Part shown: in pieces, positions 1 through 9,781 of the stretch
Layout of the letters: each line of letters starts with the position of its first letter
Numbering within the stretch: the first letter of the stretch is position 1
From: Brevibacillus laterosporus DSM 25
Lineage (GTDB): Bacteria > Bacillota > Bacilli > Brevibacillales > Brevibacillaceae
Reading direction: 5' to 3'
Assembly (NCBI RefSeq): GCF_002706795.1
Contig: NZ_CP017705.1
Location: 4,005,501 to 4,069,500 of the forward strand
Length of the DNA stretch: 64,000 nt
Notes under the pieces: model-generated
The model's database searches: none
What the model saw: the letters and a program-made list of their open reading frames with translations, nothing else
What the model was told of the DNA's origin: nothing
Program-made: the position numbers and the translations under genes

Positions 1-1468
1 TGTCATTGGGGATGGTGCATTGACAGGCGGTATGGCTTTTGAAGCCTTAAATCACATCGGACATGAAAAAAAGAATGTAATCGTGGTCTTAAATGATAAT
101 GAAATGTCCATCGCGCCAAATGTAGGTGCTATGCATAACTATCTGGGAAAATTACGTACCGATCATATTTATAACAGAGCTAAGGATGAGGTAGAAAGCC
201 TACTGAAGGCGATTCCTGCTGTAGGTGGCAAATTGGCTCAACTGGCGGAGAAGGTCAAGGACAGCATGAAATATATGCTTGTGTCCGGCATTTTGTTCGA
301 AGAGCTGGGCTTTACGTACATTGGTCCTATTGATGGACATAACCTAGAGCTTGTGATTGATTCACTTCGTACAGCCGCGAATACACGAGGTCCGGTCTTA
401 TTGCATGTAATTACAAAAAAAGGAAAAGGGTATCTGCCAGCGGAACAAAACGCTATGAAATGGCACGGTACGGATACTTATAAGATTGAATCTGGTGAAA
501 TGATTAAAGCAGTTGCTACTGCACCAGCCTACAAAAGTGTCTTTGCAGATACACTGATTAAGCTAACACAACAAGACGATCGCATTGTAGCAATTACACC
601 GGCTATGCCCGATGGTTCAGGTCTCTTAAAGTATGCATCAGTATATCCAGAGCGAATGTTTGATGTTGGGATTGCTGAACAGCATGCATGTACGTTCGCT
701 GCTGGGTTGGCGACACAAGGGATGAAGCCGTTTCTAGCAATCTACTCCACATTTTTGCAACGTGCCTACGACCAGCTCATTCACGATGTTGCTCGAATGA
801 AGCTACCAGTTGTTTTTGCTGTAGACCGGGCTGGATTGGTAGGAGCCGATGGAGAGACCCATCAAGGTGTTTATGACATTGCTTTTATGCGTGCCATTCC
901 GAATATGGTAATTATGGCACCAAAAGATGAGAATGAAATGCAGCATATGATGAAAACAGCGGCCGATTATGATGGCCCTAGTTCTTTCCGCTATCCACGT
1001 GGAAACGGTCTTGGTGTCAAAATGGATGAAGAGCTCAAGGCACTTCCAATCGGTCAGATGGAAGTGGTTAAAGAGGGAAAAGGCGTAGCTGTTCTTTCAT
1101 TTGGGCATATCTATGACGTAGCGGAAAAAGCAATTAATCTTTTGCAAATGGACGGAATCATGCCGATGTTTGTCAATGCTCGTTTTTGTAAACCACTAGA
1201 TGAAGAATTACTCTTGCGACTAGCTAAGGAAAATATGGATATTGTTACTGTTGAAGAAGGCTGTGTACAAGGTGGCTTTGGCAGTGCAGTCATGGAATTT
1301 TATGCTGAACAGGGCTATCATAATATAGTAGTGGAACCAATGGGTGTTCCTGATTATTTTGTTGAGCATGGAAGTGTTAAGGAACAACGACAAGAGATCA
1401 GTTTAACAGCCGAAGCAATCGCTGCACGTGTACGCTCCTTACTACCAGTAAATAAACAGAGGGCCTAA
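1..1468 (+). CDS. dxs: 1-deoxy-D-xylulose-5-phosphate synthase (5'-truncated)
   Basis: The gene enters from the left edge already open in frame 2, so about the first 150 residues are missing. Dxs joins pyruvate and glyceraldehyde-3-phosphate with thiamine diphosphate to start the MEP isoprenoid pathway in the cytoplasm. The visible part begins in the thiamine-binding GDGALTGG loop and continues through the pyrimidine-binding domain with [13 protein letters not shown] and the C-terminal transketolase domain ending near VPDYFVEHG. The stop lies 8 bp before tlyA, consistent with one operon. Same gene order as in Bacillus subtilis. Confidence 0.97.
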   Translation, partial: VIGDGALTGGMAFEALNHIGHEKKNVIVVLNDNEMSIAPNVGAMHNYLGKLRTDHIYNRAKDEVESLLKAIPAVGGKLAQLAEKVKDSMKYMLVSGILFEELGFTYIGPIDGHNLELVIDSLRTAANTRGPVLLHVITKKGKGYLPAEQNAMKWHGTDTYKIESGEMIKAVATAPAYKSVFADTLIKLTQQDDRIVAITPAMPDGSGLLKYASVYPERMFDVGIAEQHACTFAAGLATQGMKPFLAIYSTFLQRAYDQLIHDVARMKLPVVFAVDRAGLVGADGETHQGVYDIAFMRAIPNMVIMAPKDENEMQHMMKTAADYDGPSSFRYPRGNGLGVKMDEELKALPIGQMEVVKEGKGVAVLSFGHIYDVAEKAINLLQMDGIMPMFVNARFCKPLDEELLLRLAKENMDIVTVEEGCVQGGFGSAVMEFYAEQGYHNIVVEPMGVPDYFVEHGSVKEQRQEISLTAEAIAARVRSLLPVNKQRA

Positions 1469-1476
1469 TAACGACT

Positions 1477-2304
1477 ATGAAAAAAGAACGATTAGATGTC
1501 TTGCTTGCAGATCGAGGTCTGTATGAGACCCGTGAGAAAGCAAAACGAGCCGTCATGGCAGGGCTTGTTATTGTTGCAGGTGAAAGATGTGATAAACCAG
1601 GCACAAAATTTCCAGAAGATGTTGTCATTCAAGTGAAAGGTCACCTTCATCCTTATGTAAGCCGTGGCGGCCTGAAGCTGGAAAAGGCTATTAAAGAGTT
1701 TCAAATTGACATAACTGATCGGATCATGATGGATATTGGATCATCCACGGGAGGTTTTACAGATTGTGCCCTGCAAAATGGGGCTCGAAAGGTTTATGCC
1801 ATTGATGTAGGCTACAATCAACTAGCGTGGAAATTGCGTCAGGATGAGCGGGTCATTGTCATGGAACGCACCAACTTTCGTCACATGGATCCGGCCTCTT
1901 TTGAACACGAGATGCCAAATATGGCTTCGATTGATGTATCATTTATCTCTTTAAGGCTGATTCTGCCAGTGCTGTACATGTTCTTACAAGATGGTGGAAA
2001 TGTACTAGCATTGGTGAAGCCACAATTTGAAGCAGGTAAAGAGAAAGTAGGAAAAAATGGAATAGTCCGGGATGCCACTGTTCATCGTCAAGTGGTGGAG
2101 GAGATTGCCGGATTTGCTACGACATTAGGTTTCCAAGTAAATGGTGTCAGCTATTCGCCAATCACGGGTGGAGAGGGAAATATTGAATTTCTGCTCCATC
2201 TTTACAAACCGCGGGCTGACGAGAAAGTAGCAGATCAGGATGAGCCTTGGTGGCTTGCTCGTATTGAAGAAGTAGTAGCCGAAGCGCATAGGCGGTTGAG
2301 TTAA
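1477..2304 (+). CDS. tlyA: TlyA family rRNA 2'-O-methyltransferase / hemolysin-like protein
   Basis: 275 residues, the usual length for the YqxC/TlyA family. An N-terminal S4 RNA-binding domain (RLDVLLADRGLYETREKAKR, about residues 4-60) is followed by an FtsJ-like Rossmann methyltransferase with the SAM loop DIGSSTGGFTDCAL near residue 88. In mycobacteria TlyA methylates rRNA; the Firmicute target is inferred. It is followed by a strong rho-independent terminator, so it closes the dxs transcription unit. Confidence 0.93.
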   Translation: MKKERLDVLLADRGLYETREKAKRAVMAGLVIVAGERCDKPGTKFPEDVVIQVKGHLHPYVSRGGLKLEKAIKEFQIDITDRIMMDIGSSTGGFTDCALQNGARKVYAIDVGYNQLAWKLRQDERVIVMERTNFRHMDPASFEHEMPNMASIDVSFISLRLILPVLYMFLQDGGNVLALVKPQFEAGKEKVGKNGIVRDATVHRQVVEEIAGFATTLGFQVNGVSYSPITGGEGNIEFLLHLYKPRADEKVADQDEPWWLARIEEVVAEAHRRLS

Positions 2305-2330
2305 AGAATATAAGCTAATGAATAACAGAA

Positions 2331-2367
2331 CCTCAAATCATTTTCTAATGAATTTGAGGTTTTTTTC
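2331..2367 (+). terminator. Rho-independent terminator after tlyA
   Basis: Stem CCTCAAAT pairs with ATTTGAGG across a 13-base loop and is followed by seven or more T. It lies 27 bp after the tlyA stop. Confidence 0.93.
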
Positions 2368-2492
2368 CTATTTGCTATCTATAAAAAATCAATATAGGCT
2401 TTCATTGCAAGAAAAATTGATTTGTCCCTACACATCGTCTATAAGATGGGTAAGCAAGCAAAGAATTTGGTAAAAAATGAGGAGTGAAGATC

Positions 2493-2795
2493 ATGGAATT
2501 TGCGCTGATCATGGCCTTGCTAGGCATTGTTTTCCTTTTATTTGAAAAGGTAAGTTCCCTACAAAAGCAACTAAAAAAAATGGATGTAATCCTACAGCAA
2601 ATTGCTACACAGGTTGGAGTTCCAGATTATTCAGACATCACGAAATTAAGTTCCATTGGAGTTCAAAATCATCCGATAAACACAAAATTAAGTAGGCTAC
2701 TTTCAGAAGGGAAAAAAATTGAAGCGATAAAAGAAGCAAGAAAAGAGTTGGGACTTTCACTAAAAGAAGCAAAGGATTATGTGGAAAGATTATAA
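2493..2795 (+). CDS. Small membrane-anchored protein with L7/L12-like C-terminal helix-turn domain
   Basis: 100 residues from the ATG, which has GGAG eight bases upstream; a GTG at 2484 is a weaker alternative. Residues 3-17 (FALIMALLGIVFLLF) form one membrane helix, followed by a coiled-coil stretch (VSSLQKQLKKMDVILQQI). The last 35 residues (LLSEGKKIEAIKEARKELG, then LSLKEAKDYVERL) resemble the C-terminal domain of ribosomal protein L7/L12, a family found as small Firmicute membrane proteins of unknown role. It stands alone between a terminator and the nadK promoter region. Confidence 0.8.
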   Translation: MEFALIMALLGIVFLLFEKVSSLQKQLKKMDVILQQIATQVGVPDYSDITKLSSIGVQNHPINTKLSRLLSEGKKIEAIKEARKELGLSLKEAKDYVERL

Positions 2796-3046
2796 CTTGC
2801 ATAACAATTAGAAAATTTTATGCATTTTTACCTATTCAATCTAAGAAGGAAGGCTCAATCCCCTATCCATTATGCAAAAAAGTATGTATAATTGTATAAA
2901 GATGAACAAAGTGTAAAGCGAATCCATCGTTTCAAGTAAATCAAACGAGTAACCCTCATCTGAGATGATCAGCAAGAATTCATTGGGATAAGATTCGCGT
3001 AATCTCCCTGCTAGAAGCAGATGATCAAAGATACTGGGGTGACATT
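2796..3046. promoter_or_regulatory. Intergenic region upstream of nadK with possible sigma-A -10
   Basis: About 250 bp without a gene. A TATAAT at 2887-2892 preceded by TG and a weak -35 (TATCCA) 17 bp upstream may be the nadK-argR-recN promoter. The rest holds no convincing ORF or strong hairpin; transcription is inferred, not shown. Confidence 0.35.
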
Positions 3047-3904
3047 GTGAAGTCCATTGGAATTATCGCAAACAAGGGTAAGCCTAAAGCCCGCGTCGTC
3101 GCCCGTGAGTTATTATACTTGTTGGAAGCGCGTGGGGCAAAAGTTTATTTGGAACAAGATTTAGCAGGAGTGATTGGCCGAGAAGATGTAGCCGTATCCC
3201 TTTATGATTTTTCAAAATATGTTGAGATTCTTTGCGTGCTTGGAGGAGATGGCACCTTGCTCGGTATTGCTCGACAGTTAGCTGGTCAGAATTTACCAGT
3301 ACTCGGTATCAATCTCGGTACGCTAGGCTTTTTGTCAGAGGCTGAACCAGATAATCTAACCGATGCCGTAGAGAAGCTATTATCAGGGCAATACTATACA
3401 GAAGAGCGAAGTATGCTCACGACTGAACTGTACCGACAAGGTGAACGACTTGCCACTTATACAGCTATGAATGACATTGGGATAACTAAAGGATCATTCT
3501 GTCGAATCATTAAGTGTTCGGTTTATTCAAATGGGTTTTATGTAGGAACTTTTAGTGGGGATGGAATTATCGTTTCTAGCCCGACCGGTTCTACAGCCTA
3601 TTCTTTAGCAGCTGGTGGTCCAATTGTGGCTCCAAATGTGGCCATGCTCTTGCTTACACCAATTGCTTCTCATTCCTTGACTGCTAGACCCATTGTGTTA
3701 GCGTCAGATCAGCGTCTACGAATTGAGGTAGATGCTGTACATGATGAGATAGGACTTTCAATCGATGGGCAGTTTGGTTCTCGTTTAGAGGGCGGCGATG
3801 AGATTTTTGTTGAGCAATCCAAGCATGTTACACAACTAATTAAATGGACACAAGGCAATTTTTATGAATTAATTCGAACTAAATTACAAGGTGAATGGGA
3901 GTAA
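3047..3904 (+). CDS. nadK: NAD kinase
   Basis: 285 residues, GTG start with GGGGTG just upstream. NAD kinase phosphorylates NAD to NADP using ATP or polyphosphate in the cytoplasm. The signature GGDGTLLG lies near residue 66, followed by [10 protein letters not shown] and the NAD-binding [13 protein letters not shown] loop near residue 182. The gene abuts argR four bases downstream and is likely cotranscribed with argR and recN. Confidence 0.95.
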   Translation: MKSIGIIANKGKPKARVVARELLYLLEARGAKVYLEQDLAGVIGREDVAVSLYDFSKYVEILCVLGGDGTLLGIARQLAGQNLPVLGINLGTLGFLSEAEPDNLTDAVEKLLSGQYYTEERSMLTTELYRQGERLATYTAMNDIGITKGSFCRIIKCSVYSNGFYVGTFSGDGIIVSSPTGSTAYSLAAGGPIVAPNVAMLLLTPIASHSLTARPIVLASDQRLRIEVDAVHDEIGLSIDGQFGSRLEGGDEIFVEQSKHVTQLIKWTQGNFYELIRTKLQGEWE

Positions 3905-3908
3905 ATGT

Positions 3909-4358
3909 ATGAATAAAGGCCAACGACATATCAAAATCAAAGAGATCATCATGAATAATGATATCGAAACACAGGATGAGCTCGTAGAATATCTTCGTTC
4001 AAACGGGTACAGTGTAACACAGGCAACTGTTTCACGTGATATTAAAGAACTTCACTTAATTAAAATCCCGATGAGTGACGGTCGTTATAAATATTCTGTA
4101 CCGACGGACCAGAAGTTTAATCCGTTGCAAAAAATGAAACGTGTGTTACTGGATTCCTTTGTGAGCATTGATTTTTCTGAGAACCTTATCGTACTAAAAA
4201 CAATGCCAGGAAATGCCAATTCTGTTGCTGTTCTGATTGACAATTTACATTGGAATGAGATAATGGGTTGTGTTTGCGGTGATGATACTATTTTAATCAT
4301 TTGTCGAACCAAAGAGAATGCAAAAGAAGTGTCACAACGCTTCTTAGACATGCTATAA
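3909..4358 (+). CDS. argR: Arginine repressor ArgR/AhrC
   Basis: 149 residues from the ATG at 3909, the same length as B. subtilis AhrC; GGGAGT is placed correctly upstream, so the in-frame GTG at 3891 inside nadK is not the start. The N-terminal winged helix ([20 protein letters not shown], then [13 protein letters not shown]) binds ARG operators and the C-terminal domain with [10 protein letters not shown] forms the arginine-binding hexamer. It represses arginine biosynthesis and activates catabolism in relatives. Confidence 0.96.
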   Translation: MNKGQRHIKIKEIIMNNDIETQDELVEYLRSNGYSVTQATVSRDIKELHLIKIPMSDGRYKYSVPTDQKFNPLQKMKRVLLDSFVSIDFSENLIVLKTMPGNANSVAVLIDNLHWNEIMGCVCGDDTILIICRTKENAKEVSQRFLDML

Positions 4359-4370
4359 GGAAGGGTATGC

Positions 4371-6095
4371 ATGATCCACGAACTAACCATACGCAATTTT
4401 GCGATTATCAAACACACCACAATCTCTTTTTGTCAAGGGCTTAATATCCTGACAGGGGAGACGGGGGCAGGTAAATCCATTATTATTGATGCGCTTGGGC
4501 AATTGCTCGGTGATCGAAGTTCAGCAGAGCTTATCCGTTATGGAGAAAAACGGGCAGAGATAGAAGGACTTTTCGAATGTAAGCCTAGCCATCCTGCTTA
4601 TTCGGTCTGTGAGAGCTTTGGAATTCAGGTCGATCCTGACGGTATTCTGGTTGTACGTCGCGATATTTCCTCCACTGGGAAAAGTATCATTCGTGTTAAC
4701 GGTCAGCTAATTACCTTAGCAATGTTACGAGAGTTAGGTCCATGGCTGGTAAACGTACATGGTCAGCATGATCATCAGGCGCTTATGCAATCAGACAAGC
4801 ATATTCGCTGGCTTGATGCTTACGGGGAGCCCCGCTTGGTCGGGACAAAACAGGAATTTGGTCATTTATATCAAAAGTACCGCAAAGCAGTGCAAGATTT
4901 GTCACGAATGGCTAAAAATGAACGAGAATTGATGCAACGCATTGATTTATTAAGCTATCAGCTAAATGAAATTGAAGCTGCAAAATTGACCCCAGGCGAA
5001 GATGATAAGCTCATGCAACAACGCAAGAAGTGGGCTAATATTGAAAAAATATTTGCTGGTGTACAGGATGCTTACATGTCCCTATATGGAGACCAGAGGG
5101 GACAAGATTGGCTTGGGCATGCCATGGGAGAATTGGAACGGGTGCAACAATATGATGAACAGCTTGTCCCGATCGTAGAAACAATTCAAAGTGCGTATTA
5201 TCAGGTAGAAGATACTGTCCAACAATTGCGTCATATAAAAGATCGTCTTGATTTTGATCCAGCTATATTGGCAGAAGTAGAAGGCAGATTAGATCAGCTA
5301 TCCGGATTAAAGCGAAAGTATGGTAAATCTGTGGATGAAATCCTGGAATATGCAGCAGGTATCCAGGACGAATTAGATGAAATCCAACATTATGATGATC
5401 GCTTGCAACAAATGGAGAAGACACTCCGTGAAGCCGAAGCTGACGTAGCGGTTGAGGCTTTGGAGTTAAGTACGCTTCGCCGTGAGTTAGCGATAGAACT
5501 AGCTGACTTAATTGAACATGAGCTAAAAGAATTGCACATGGAGCGAGCCCGCTTTGCGATTGAGATTAAGCATATGCCAGACGAGCGTGGTATTGAGGTG
5601 GAAGGAAATCGAGTCAGAGTGAATTCCCGTGGGATTGACGAGATAGAATTTTTGATTGCGCCGAACCCGGGTGAACCACTACGCCCTTTAACCAAGATTG
5701 CTTCTGGAGGGGAATTATCTCGTGTCATGTTGGCAATTAAAAGTATTCTAGCTACTACCGAGCAAGTAGGTACTTTGATCTTCGACGAGGTGGATACTGG
5801 TGTAAGTGGTCGAGCAGCTCAAGCTATTGCTGAAAAATTGGCACGAGTAGCGAAACATCGTCAAGTTTTATGTATTACACATTTACCGCAAGTAGCTTCT
5901 ATGGCGGATGCCCATTTTTATATTCAAAAGCAGATGGATGAACAGGAGACCAGCACGACGGTTATCCTTATGTCACCAGAAGAGCGTGTTAACGAGCTTG
6001 CTCGTATGCTTGGTGGGGCTGAAGTAACAGAGAAAACAAAAGAACATGCTAAGGAAATGATTCTCCTTGGAAACGAGCGGAAAGCTGTCAATTGA
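4371..6095 (+). CDS. recN: DNA repair protein RecN
   Basis: 574 residues, full length for this SMC-like ATPase acting early at double-strand breaks. Walker A GETGAGKS near residues 30-37, a long coiled-coil centre, ABC signature LASGGELSRVM-like segment (IASGGELSRVMLAIKS) and Walker B TLIFDEVDTGVSG near residue 470. It lies 12 bp after argR, the conserved Bacillales order. Confidence 0.96.
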   Translation: MIHELTIRNFAIIKHTTISFCQGLNILTGETGAGKSIIIDALGQLLGDRSSAELIRYGEKRAEIEGLFECKPSHPAYSVCESFGIQVDPDGILVVRRDISSTGKSIIRVNGQLITLAMLRELGPWLVNVHGQHDHQALMQSDKHIRWLDAYGEPRLVGTKQEFGHLYQKYRKAVQDLSRMAKNERELMQRIDLLSYQLNEIEAAKLTPGEDDKLMQQRKKWANIEKIFAGVQDAYMSLYGDQRGQDWLGHAMGELERVQQYDEQLVPIVETIQSAYYQVEDTVQQLRHIKDRLDFDPAILAEVEGRLDQLSGLKRKYGKSVDEILEYAAGIQDELDEIQHYDDRLQQMEKTLREAEADVAVEALELSTLRRELAIELADLIEHELKELHMERARFAIEIKHMPDERGIEVEGNRVRVNSRGIDEIEFLIAPNPGEPLRPLTKIASGGELSRVMLAIKSILATTEQVGTLIFDEVDTGVSGRAAQAIAEKLARVAKHRQVLCITHLPQVASMADAHFYIQKQMDEQETSTTVILMSPEERVNELARMLGGAEVTEKTKEHAKEMILLGNERKAVN

Positions 6096-6111
6096 AATTG
6101 ACAGCTTTTTG
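6082..6111 (+). terminator. Terminator overlapping the recN stop
   Basis: AAGCTGTCAATT pairs with AATTGACAGCTT over a two-base loop and runs into TTTTT. The ascending arm includes the recN stop codon. Confidence 0.9.
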
Positions 6112-6204
6112 TTGTTATAAACAGGTGGCGTGCAGGTAACATTAAATATTAGTAAGTGAGGTGTAGCTGTAGGTGTAGGTAGGGAAGCTAGGAGTGATTG
6201 CTGG

Positions 6205-7530
6205 GTGATACGAAATCACAAAAGAAAATGGATTGGATCTCTGCTCTTACTCTTGACTGCGTTCATTGTTACTTCAACCCCCTTTCATGATGTAACCTCT
6301 TTACCCAAAGAACTACGGTTATTTGAAGGTTCCCTTAGCCAATTGAAGCTTTCCGTACCTGTTATGGGAACGCTAGTAAACAGTAACCCCGAAATTTTGC
6401 ACGTAAACGGAATAGAAGCCCGTGAAGTACACGTCGATTTTAGCCAACCATTGCAAGTAGCACCCAAAAAAGTAGGGCAAGCTCGTCTGCAATGGCGAGT
6501 TGGCAGCCTTCCCATTAAAGAAGTTAAAGTTAATGTGCTCCCCGATCTGAAAGTCATACCTGGAGGTCAATCTATAGGTGTTAAACTACAGACTGCTGGC
6601 GTTCTGGTAGTTGGGCATCATTTGGTTGACACAGGTAAAGAAAAAGTTTCACCTGGTGAAAGCTCTGGCATTCATGTTGGAGATATGATTGTCAAAATGA
6701 ATGATCTGTACATTAATGACATGAGTGAGGTAAAAAAGATTGTAAATGAAGCTGGTGCAAAAAATCAATCCATTCAACTCATGGTTGTACGCGGAAAAGA
6801 AAAGATCGTTTTGACACTTAAACCAGCACAAGACAAGAAAGATAATCAGTATCGTATGGGACTTTATATTCGTGATTCCGCTGCAGGTGTGGGAACGTTA
6901 ACTTTTTATGAGCCAGATTCAAAGGCATACGGAGCCCTTGGTCACGTCATTTCTGATGTAGATACAGGACAGGCTATCGTTGTGGGAGATGGACAAATCG
7001 TGCAGGCTAGTGTTACTTCCATTGAGAAAGGGCAGAGTGGTAATCCAGGTGAGAAATTCGCCCGCTTTTACAATGAAAATGAAGTGTTAGGCAACATTTC
7101 TAAAAACACCCCGTTTGGCATTTTCGGAAAAATGTACGATAAACCCAAAAGAGCAAAACAAAATGAACCATTGCCGGTAGCATTAGCTGAGCAGGTAAAA
7201 GAAGGTCCAGCTAAAATTTTAACAGTCGTGAATGGACAAGAGGTAGAAGAGTTTGAGATTGAGATTGTCAACGTTGTAAAACAGCATTTTCCTGCAACTA
7301 AAGGGATGATCATTAAGGTTAATGATAAGCGATTACTAGAAAAAACAGGTGGCATTGTACAAGGTATGAGCGGTAGCCCTATTATTCAAGATGGTAAAGT
7401 GGTTGGAGCAGTTACACATGTATTCGTCAATGATCCTACTTCTGGCTATGGTTGTTTTATTGAATGGATGCTACAGGATGCAGGACTGACGATAAAGCAG
7501 CAACAACCTGTGGGTCTCAAGGCGAGCTAA
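6205..7530 (+). CDS. spoIVB: SpoIVB serine peptidase (S55), sporulation
   Basis: 441 residues, GTG start with GGAG about 10 bases upstream. A single N-terminal membrane helix (IGSLLLLLTAFIVTSTP) directs the protein to the forespore intermembrane space, where the family cleaves SpoIVFA to trigger pro-sigma-K processing. A PDZ domain spans about 120-205 and the S55 catalytic serine motif GMSGSP lies at 387-392. Expression is expected from a sigma-G promoter, which I did not locate confidently. Directly precedes spo0A as in other Bacillales. Confidence 0.95.
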   Translation: MIRNHKRKWIGSLLLLLTAFIVTSTPFHDVTSLPKELRLFEGSLSQLKLSVPVMGTLVNSNPEILHVNGIEAREVHVDFSQPLQVAPKKVGQARLQWRVGSLPIKEVKVNVLPDLKVIPGGQSIGVKLQTAGVLVVGHHLVDTGKEKVSPGESSGIHVGDMIVKMNDLYINDMSEVKKIVNEAGAKNQSIQLMVVRGKEKIVLTLKPAQDKKDNQYRMGLYIRDSAAGVGTLTFYEPDSKAYGALGHVISDVDTGQAIVVGDGQIVQASVTSIEKGQSGNPGEKFARFYNENEVLGNISKNTPFGIFGKMYDKPKRAKQNEPLPVALAEQVKEGPAKILTVVNGQEVEEFEIEIVNVVKQHFPATKGMIIKVNDKRLLEKTGGIVQGMSGSPIIQDGKVVGAVTHVFVNDPTSGYGCFIEWMLQDAGLTIKQQQPVGLKAS

Positions 7531-7552
7531 TGCTTGCTTGAGACCTTTTTTT
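7513..7552 (+). terminator. Terminator after spoIVB
   Basis: GGTCTCAAG pairs with CTTGAGACC around a short loop, then seven T. It separates spoIVB from spo0A. Confidence 0.93.
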
Positions 7553-7654
7553 CATATGTGATTTTGATGAAACGAACGGAAAATAGCAAAGTTCTACAGC
7601 AAATTACAGGGCAACCCTCATATGAAAATCCGATCATTTATCCTTTTATTCTTA

Positions 7655-7727
7655 TTTGTCGAATCATCAGAGATATCATTCAATCTTTCGTCATGGGCAG
7701 GAGTTGAAAATGACCTGTCGAATTATT
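7655..7727 (+). promoter_or_regulatory. spo0A control region: two 0A boxes and a sigma-H promoter
   Basis: Two TGTCGAA sequences (7657-7663 and 7716-7722) match the Spo0A-P binding box. A sigma-H type promoter is visible as AGGAGTT at 7699-7705 and GAATTA at 7720-7725 with a 14-bp gap, and the second box overlaps its -10. This reproduces the autoregulated Ps promoter known from B. subtilis. The vegetative promoter was not placed with confidence. Confidence 0.8.
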
Positions 7728-7818
7728 TACCATAAGGAATCAAGAGAAACGTACTTCTTCACAGGAAAGAAGTGTTGGATCATGCTCTGTGACCGAATGC
7801 GTTAAGGAGGAACGGAAT

Positions 7819-8601
7819 TTGAGTAAGATAAGCGTGGTATTAGCTGATGACAATCGTGAGTTTGTAGGTCTTCTTGAAGAGTATATTAACACTCAGAGTG
7901 ATATGAACGTAAGTGGGGTCGCTTACAACGGAAATGATGTATTAAAGATCGTCCAAGAGCGCGTTCCAGATATTATCATTTTGGACATTATTATGCCTCA
8001 TCTGGATGGCTTGGCTGTATTAGAGCAAATTCAAGCGATGCGACTAACACCTCAACCCAAAATCATTATGCTGACAGTATTTGGCCAAGAAGAGATCACA
8101 AAGCGCGCGGTAGAACTTGGGGCATCTTACTATATATTAAAGCCTTTTGACATGGACATTCTTGCACAGCGAATTCGCCAAATGATCGGTAGCAAGACCT
8201 CTTTTATCCCAGTGATGAAAACCTCTTCTATGATGCAAAATAAGGGACGTAATTTAGATGCTAGTATAACCAGCATCATCCATGAGATAGGAGTACCGGC
8301 TCATATTAAAGGCTATTTATATTTACGAGAAGCTATTACCATGGTCTATAACGATGTCGAGCTATTGGGTTCTATCACAAAGGTGCTATATCCGGATATT
8401 GCTAAAAAGTTTAATACAACAGCCAGTCGTGTGGAACGTGCAATCCGTCATGCCATTGAAGTGGCTTGGTCGCGAGGTAATTTGGATTCCATTTCTAGCT
8501 TGTTTGGCTATACGGTTTCAAATACCAAGGCAAAACCTACGAATAGTGAGTTTATTGCGATGGTTGCAGACAAGCTGCGGATTGAGCATAAGGTGTCTTG
8601 A
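7819..8601 (+). CDS. spo0A: Sporulation master response regulator Spo0A
   Basis: 260 residues from a TTG start with AAGGAGGAAC seven bases upstream; the in-frame GTG at 7789 lacks a ribosome site. The receiver domain has the acidic pair D10/D11, the phosphoacceptor Asp56 in [10 protein letters not shown] and a conserved Lys in LKPFD. The C-terminal effector domain (from [15 protein letters not shown] onward, with [15 protein letters not shown] as recognition region) is nearly identical to Bacillus. It is intact, so the adjacent prophage has not broken it. Confidence 0.98.
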   Translation: MSKISVVLADDNREFVGLLEEYINTQSDMNVSGVAYNGNDVLKIVQERVPDIIILDIIMPHLDGLAVLEQIQAMRLTPQPKIIMLTVFGQEEITKRAVELGASYYILKPFDMDILAQRIRQMIGSKTSFIPVMKTSSMMQNKGRNLDASITSIIHEIGVPAHIKGYLYLREAITMVYNDVELLGSITKVLYPDIAKKFNTTASRVERAIRHAIEVAWSRGNLDSISSLFGYTVSNTKAKPTNSEFIAMVADKLRIEHKVS

Positions 8602-8891
8602 TGTCTATACCTACGCTGTTCTCACGTTAAGCTAGGCGTCCTGTTCCCGTAAATTTAAGCGGAAATTTGGCGGAGATTCCGATAAACTTTTTTGTTACGA
8701 TATCTAATGAAGATAGCGTAAACACCTTTCGCAAAGGACCATAATTTATCGGACGTGTCGTTGTTTCATAGTGTAACCCAAATGTATATCGCGAGGCAAT
8801 ACGCTAGTCCTTCGGGGCTGGCGTATTTATGTTCATAAGTTCGCAAATTATTAGAAAGGGAATCCTTTCCCTCTATCGAAAACATATCGGT
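8602..8891. other. Gene-free junction between spo0A and prophage; candidate attachment region
   Basis: About 290 bp without a convincing gene. It contains a perfect 9-bp inverted repeat, TCCGATAAA at 8678-8686 and TTTATCGGA at 8745-8753, 58 bp apart, which might be recombinase arm sites or chance. The host-to-phage transition falls in this region or slightly to the right. Without the other prophage end the core att sequence cannot be identified. Confidence 0.4.
8798..8830 (+). terminator. Stem-loop downstream of spo0A, probable terminator
   Basis: AATACGC.AG.CC pairs with GG.CT.GCGTATT around a TTCG tetraloop. The T tract is poor (TTTATGTT), so it may be a weak or bidirectional terminator or a structured leader. 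Confidence 0.55.
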
Positions 8892-8963
8892 ATGGAGGTG
8901 AATTATATTAACGTAGCAGAGCACGGAAAACCGACGCTTGAACCAGTCGAAGGTAATTAGAGT
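8892..8963 (+). CDS. Possible 23-residue peptide, weak
   Basis: An ATG at 8892 opens 23 codons ending PTLEPVEGN and a TAG. GGAGGTG follows rather than precedes this ATG and would place initiation at an ATT near 8905, giving about 18 residues. No similarity recognised. Listed because the ribosome site is strong; the coding status is doubtful. Confidence 0.25.
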
Positions 8964-9004
8964 TTTAGGATTTTATTATTATTTAATGCATAGGAGGAAC
9001 GTAG

Positions 9005-9559
9005 TTGGCCGTACTAGGAGCAACCTCAATAATTATATTTTTTATTGCAATAGTAGTCGTTATAAATCCAAGATGGCTATCAAGGGGAAAATTTCATCTT
9101 GCGAGAAAACATGGTTTAATAGTTTTATTATTGTCATTTGTAGGATTTGTATGTGCGGTAGCCTTGGATGGACCAACAGGTTCCGTCTCGACAACGAGTA
9201 ATGTACAAAGTGAAGAACAGCCTAAGATACAGATTGAGGACGCGATTATAAAAAGAGTGACCGATGACGTGAAGAAAAGAGACTTCGTTAAAGACGCGGC
9301 AATTACCGTAGACAAGGACCGAGTTAGTCTGGCAGTAATCGTTGACTATACTGTTAATAAAGAGACTGCAAAACGTATCGGTGATAACTTTGTACGCACT
9401 CTTGGATCAGCAGCAGGCGGGAAATCCCCAGAAAAGGACTATTATGGAGAGGTCTACGATTATTATGATTTGATAATTACAGTCGCAACGCCTGACGAGA
9501 CAATAATATCGACAGGGGCGAAAGTTACAATTGTATCCAGTATAAAATGGGATAGCTGA
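9005..9559 (+). CDS. Hypothetical membrane protein
   Basis: 184 residues, TTG start preceded by ATAGGAGGAAC. Two hydrophobic helices (SIIIFFIAIVVVINP near 8-22, LIVLLLSFVGFVCAVALDG near 38-56) are followed by a 125-residue extracytoplasmic or soluble domain of mixed strands and helices with no Cys. I do not recognise the family. It is a lone transcription unit with its own terminator at the prophage edge, typical of a lysogenic-conversion gene, but that is inference. Confidence 0.75.
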   Translation: MAVLGATSIIIFFIAIVVVINPRWLSRGKFHLARKHGLIVLLLSFVGFVCAVALDGPTGSVSTTSNVQSEEQPKIQIEDAIIKRVTDDVKKRDFVKDAAITVDKDRVSLAVIVDYTVNKETAKRIGDNFVRTLGSAAGGKSPEKDYYGEVYDYYDLIITVATPDETIISTGAKVTIVSSIKWDS

Positions 9560-9598
9560 GGAGGGTTTATGACTCCTCGGCTATTTTTTTTTTTTCAA
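9553..9598 (+). terminator. Terminator after the two-helix membrane protein
   Basis: AGC.GAGGAG pairs with CTCCTC.GCT and is followed by about thirteen T. The arm overlaps the stop of the upstream gene. Confidence 0.92.
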
Positions 9599-9781
9599 AA
9601 AGGTACCACGTCTACTAGTCTTAGAGTTTTTCATCAATAAATTTTTATGAAATGTCCCAATTACTACAATCACATGCCCCTATTAGGAGTAAAGGGATAA
9701 AAAGTTCTTATGAAAGTGTGCGAAAACAATTTGGCGTCCGTATAACCAAATAGAAGTCAAAAGTCCAGAGGTGAAACGTTC

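Noticed and set aside
4085-4420. 111-codon leftward frame across argR/recN
   Set aside because: Antisense shadow of two well-conserved genes with no ribosome site.
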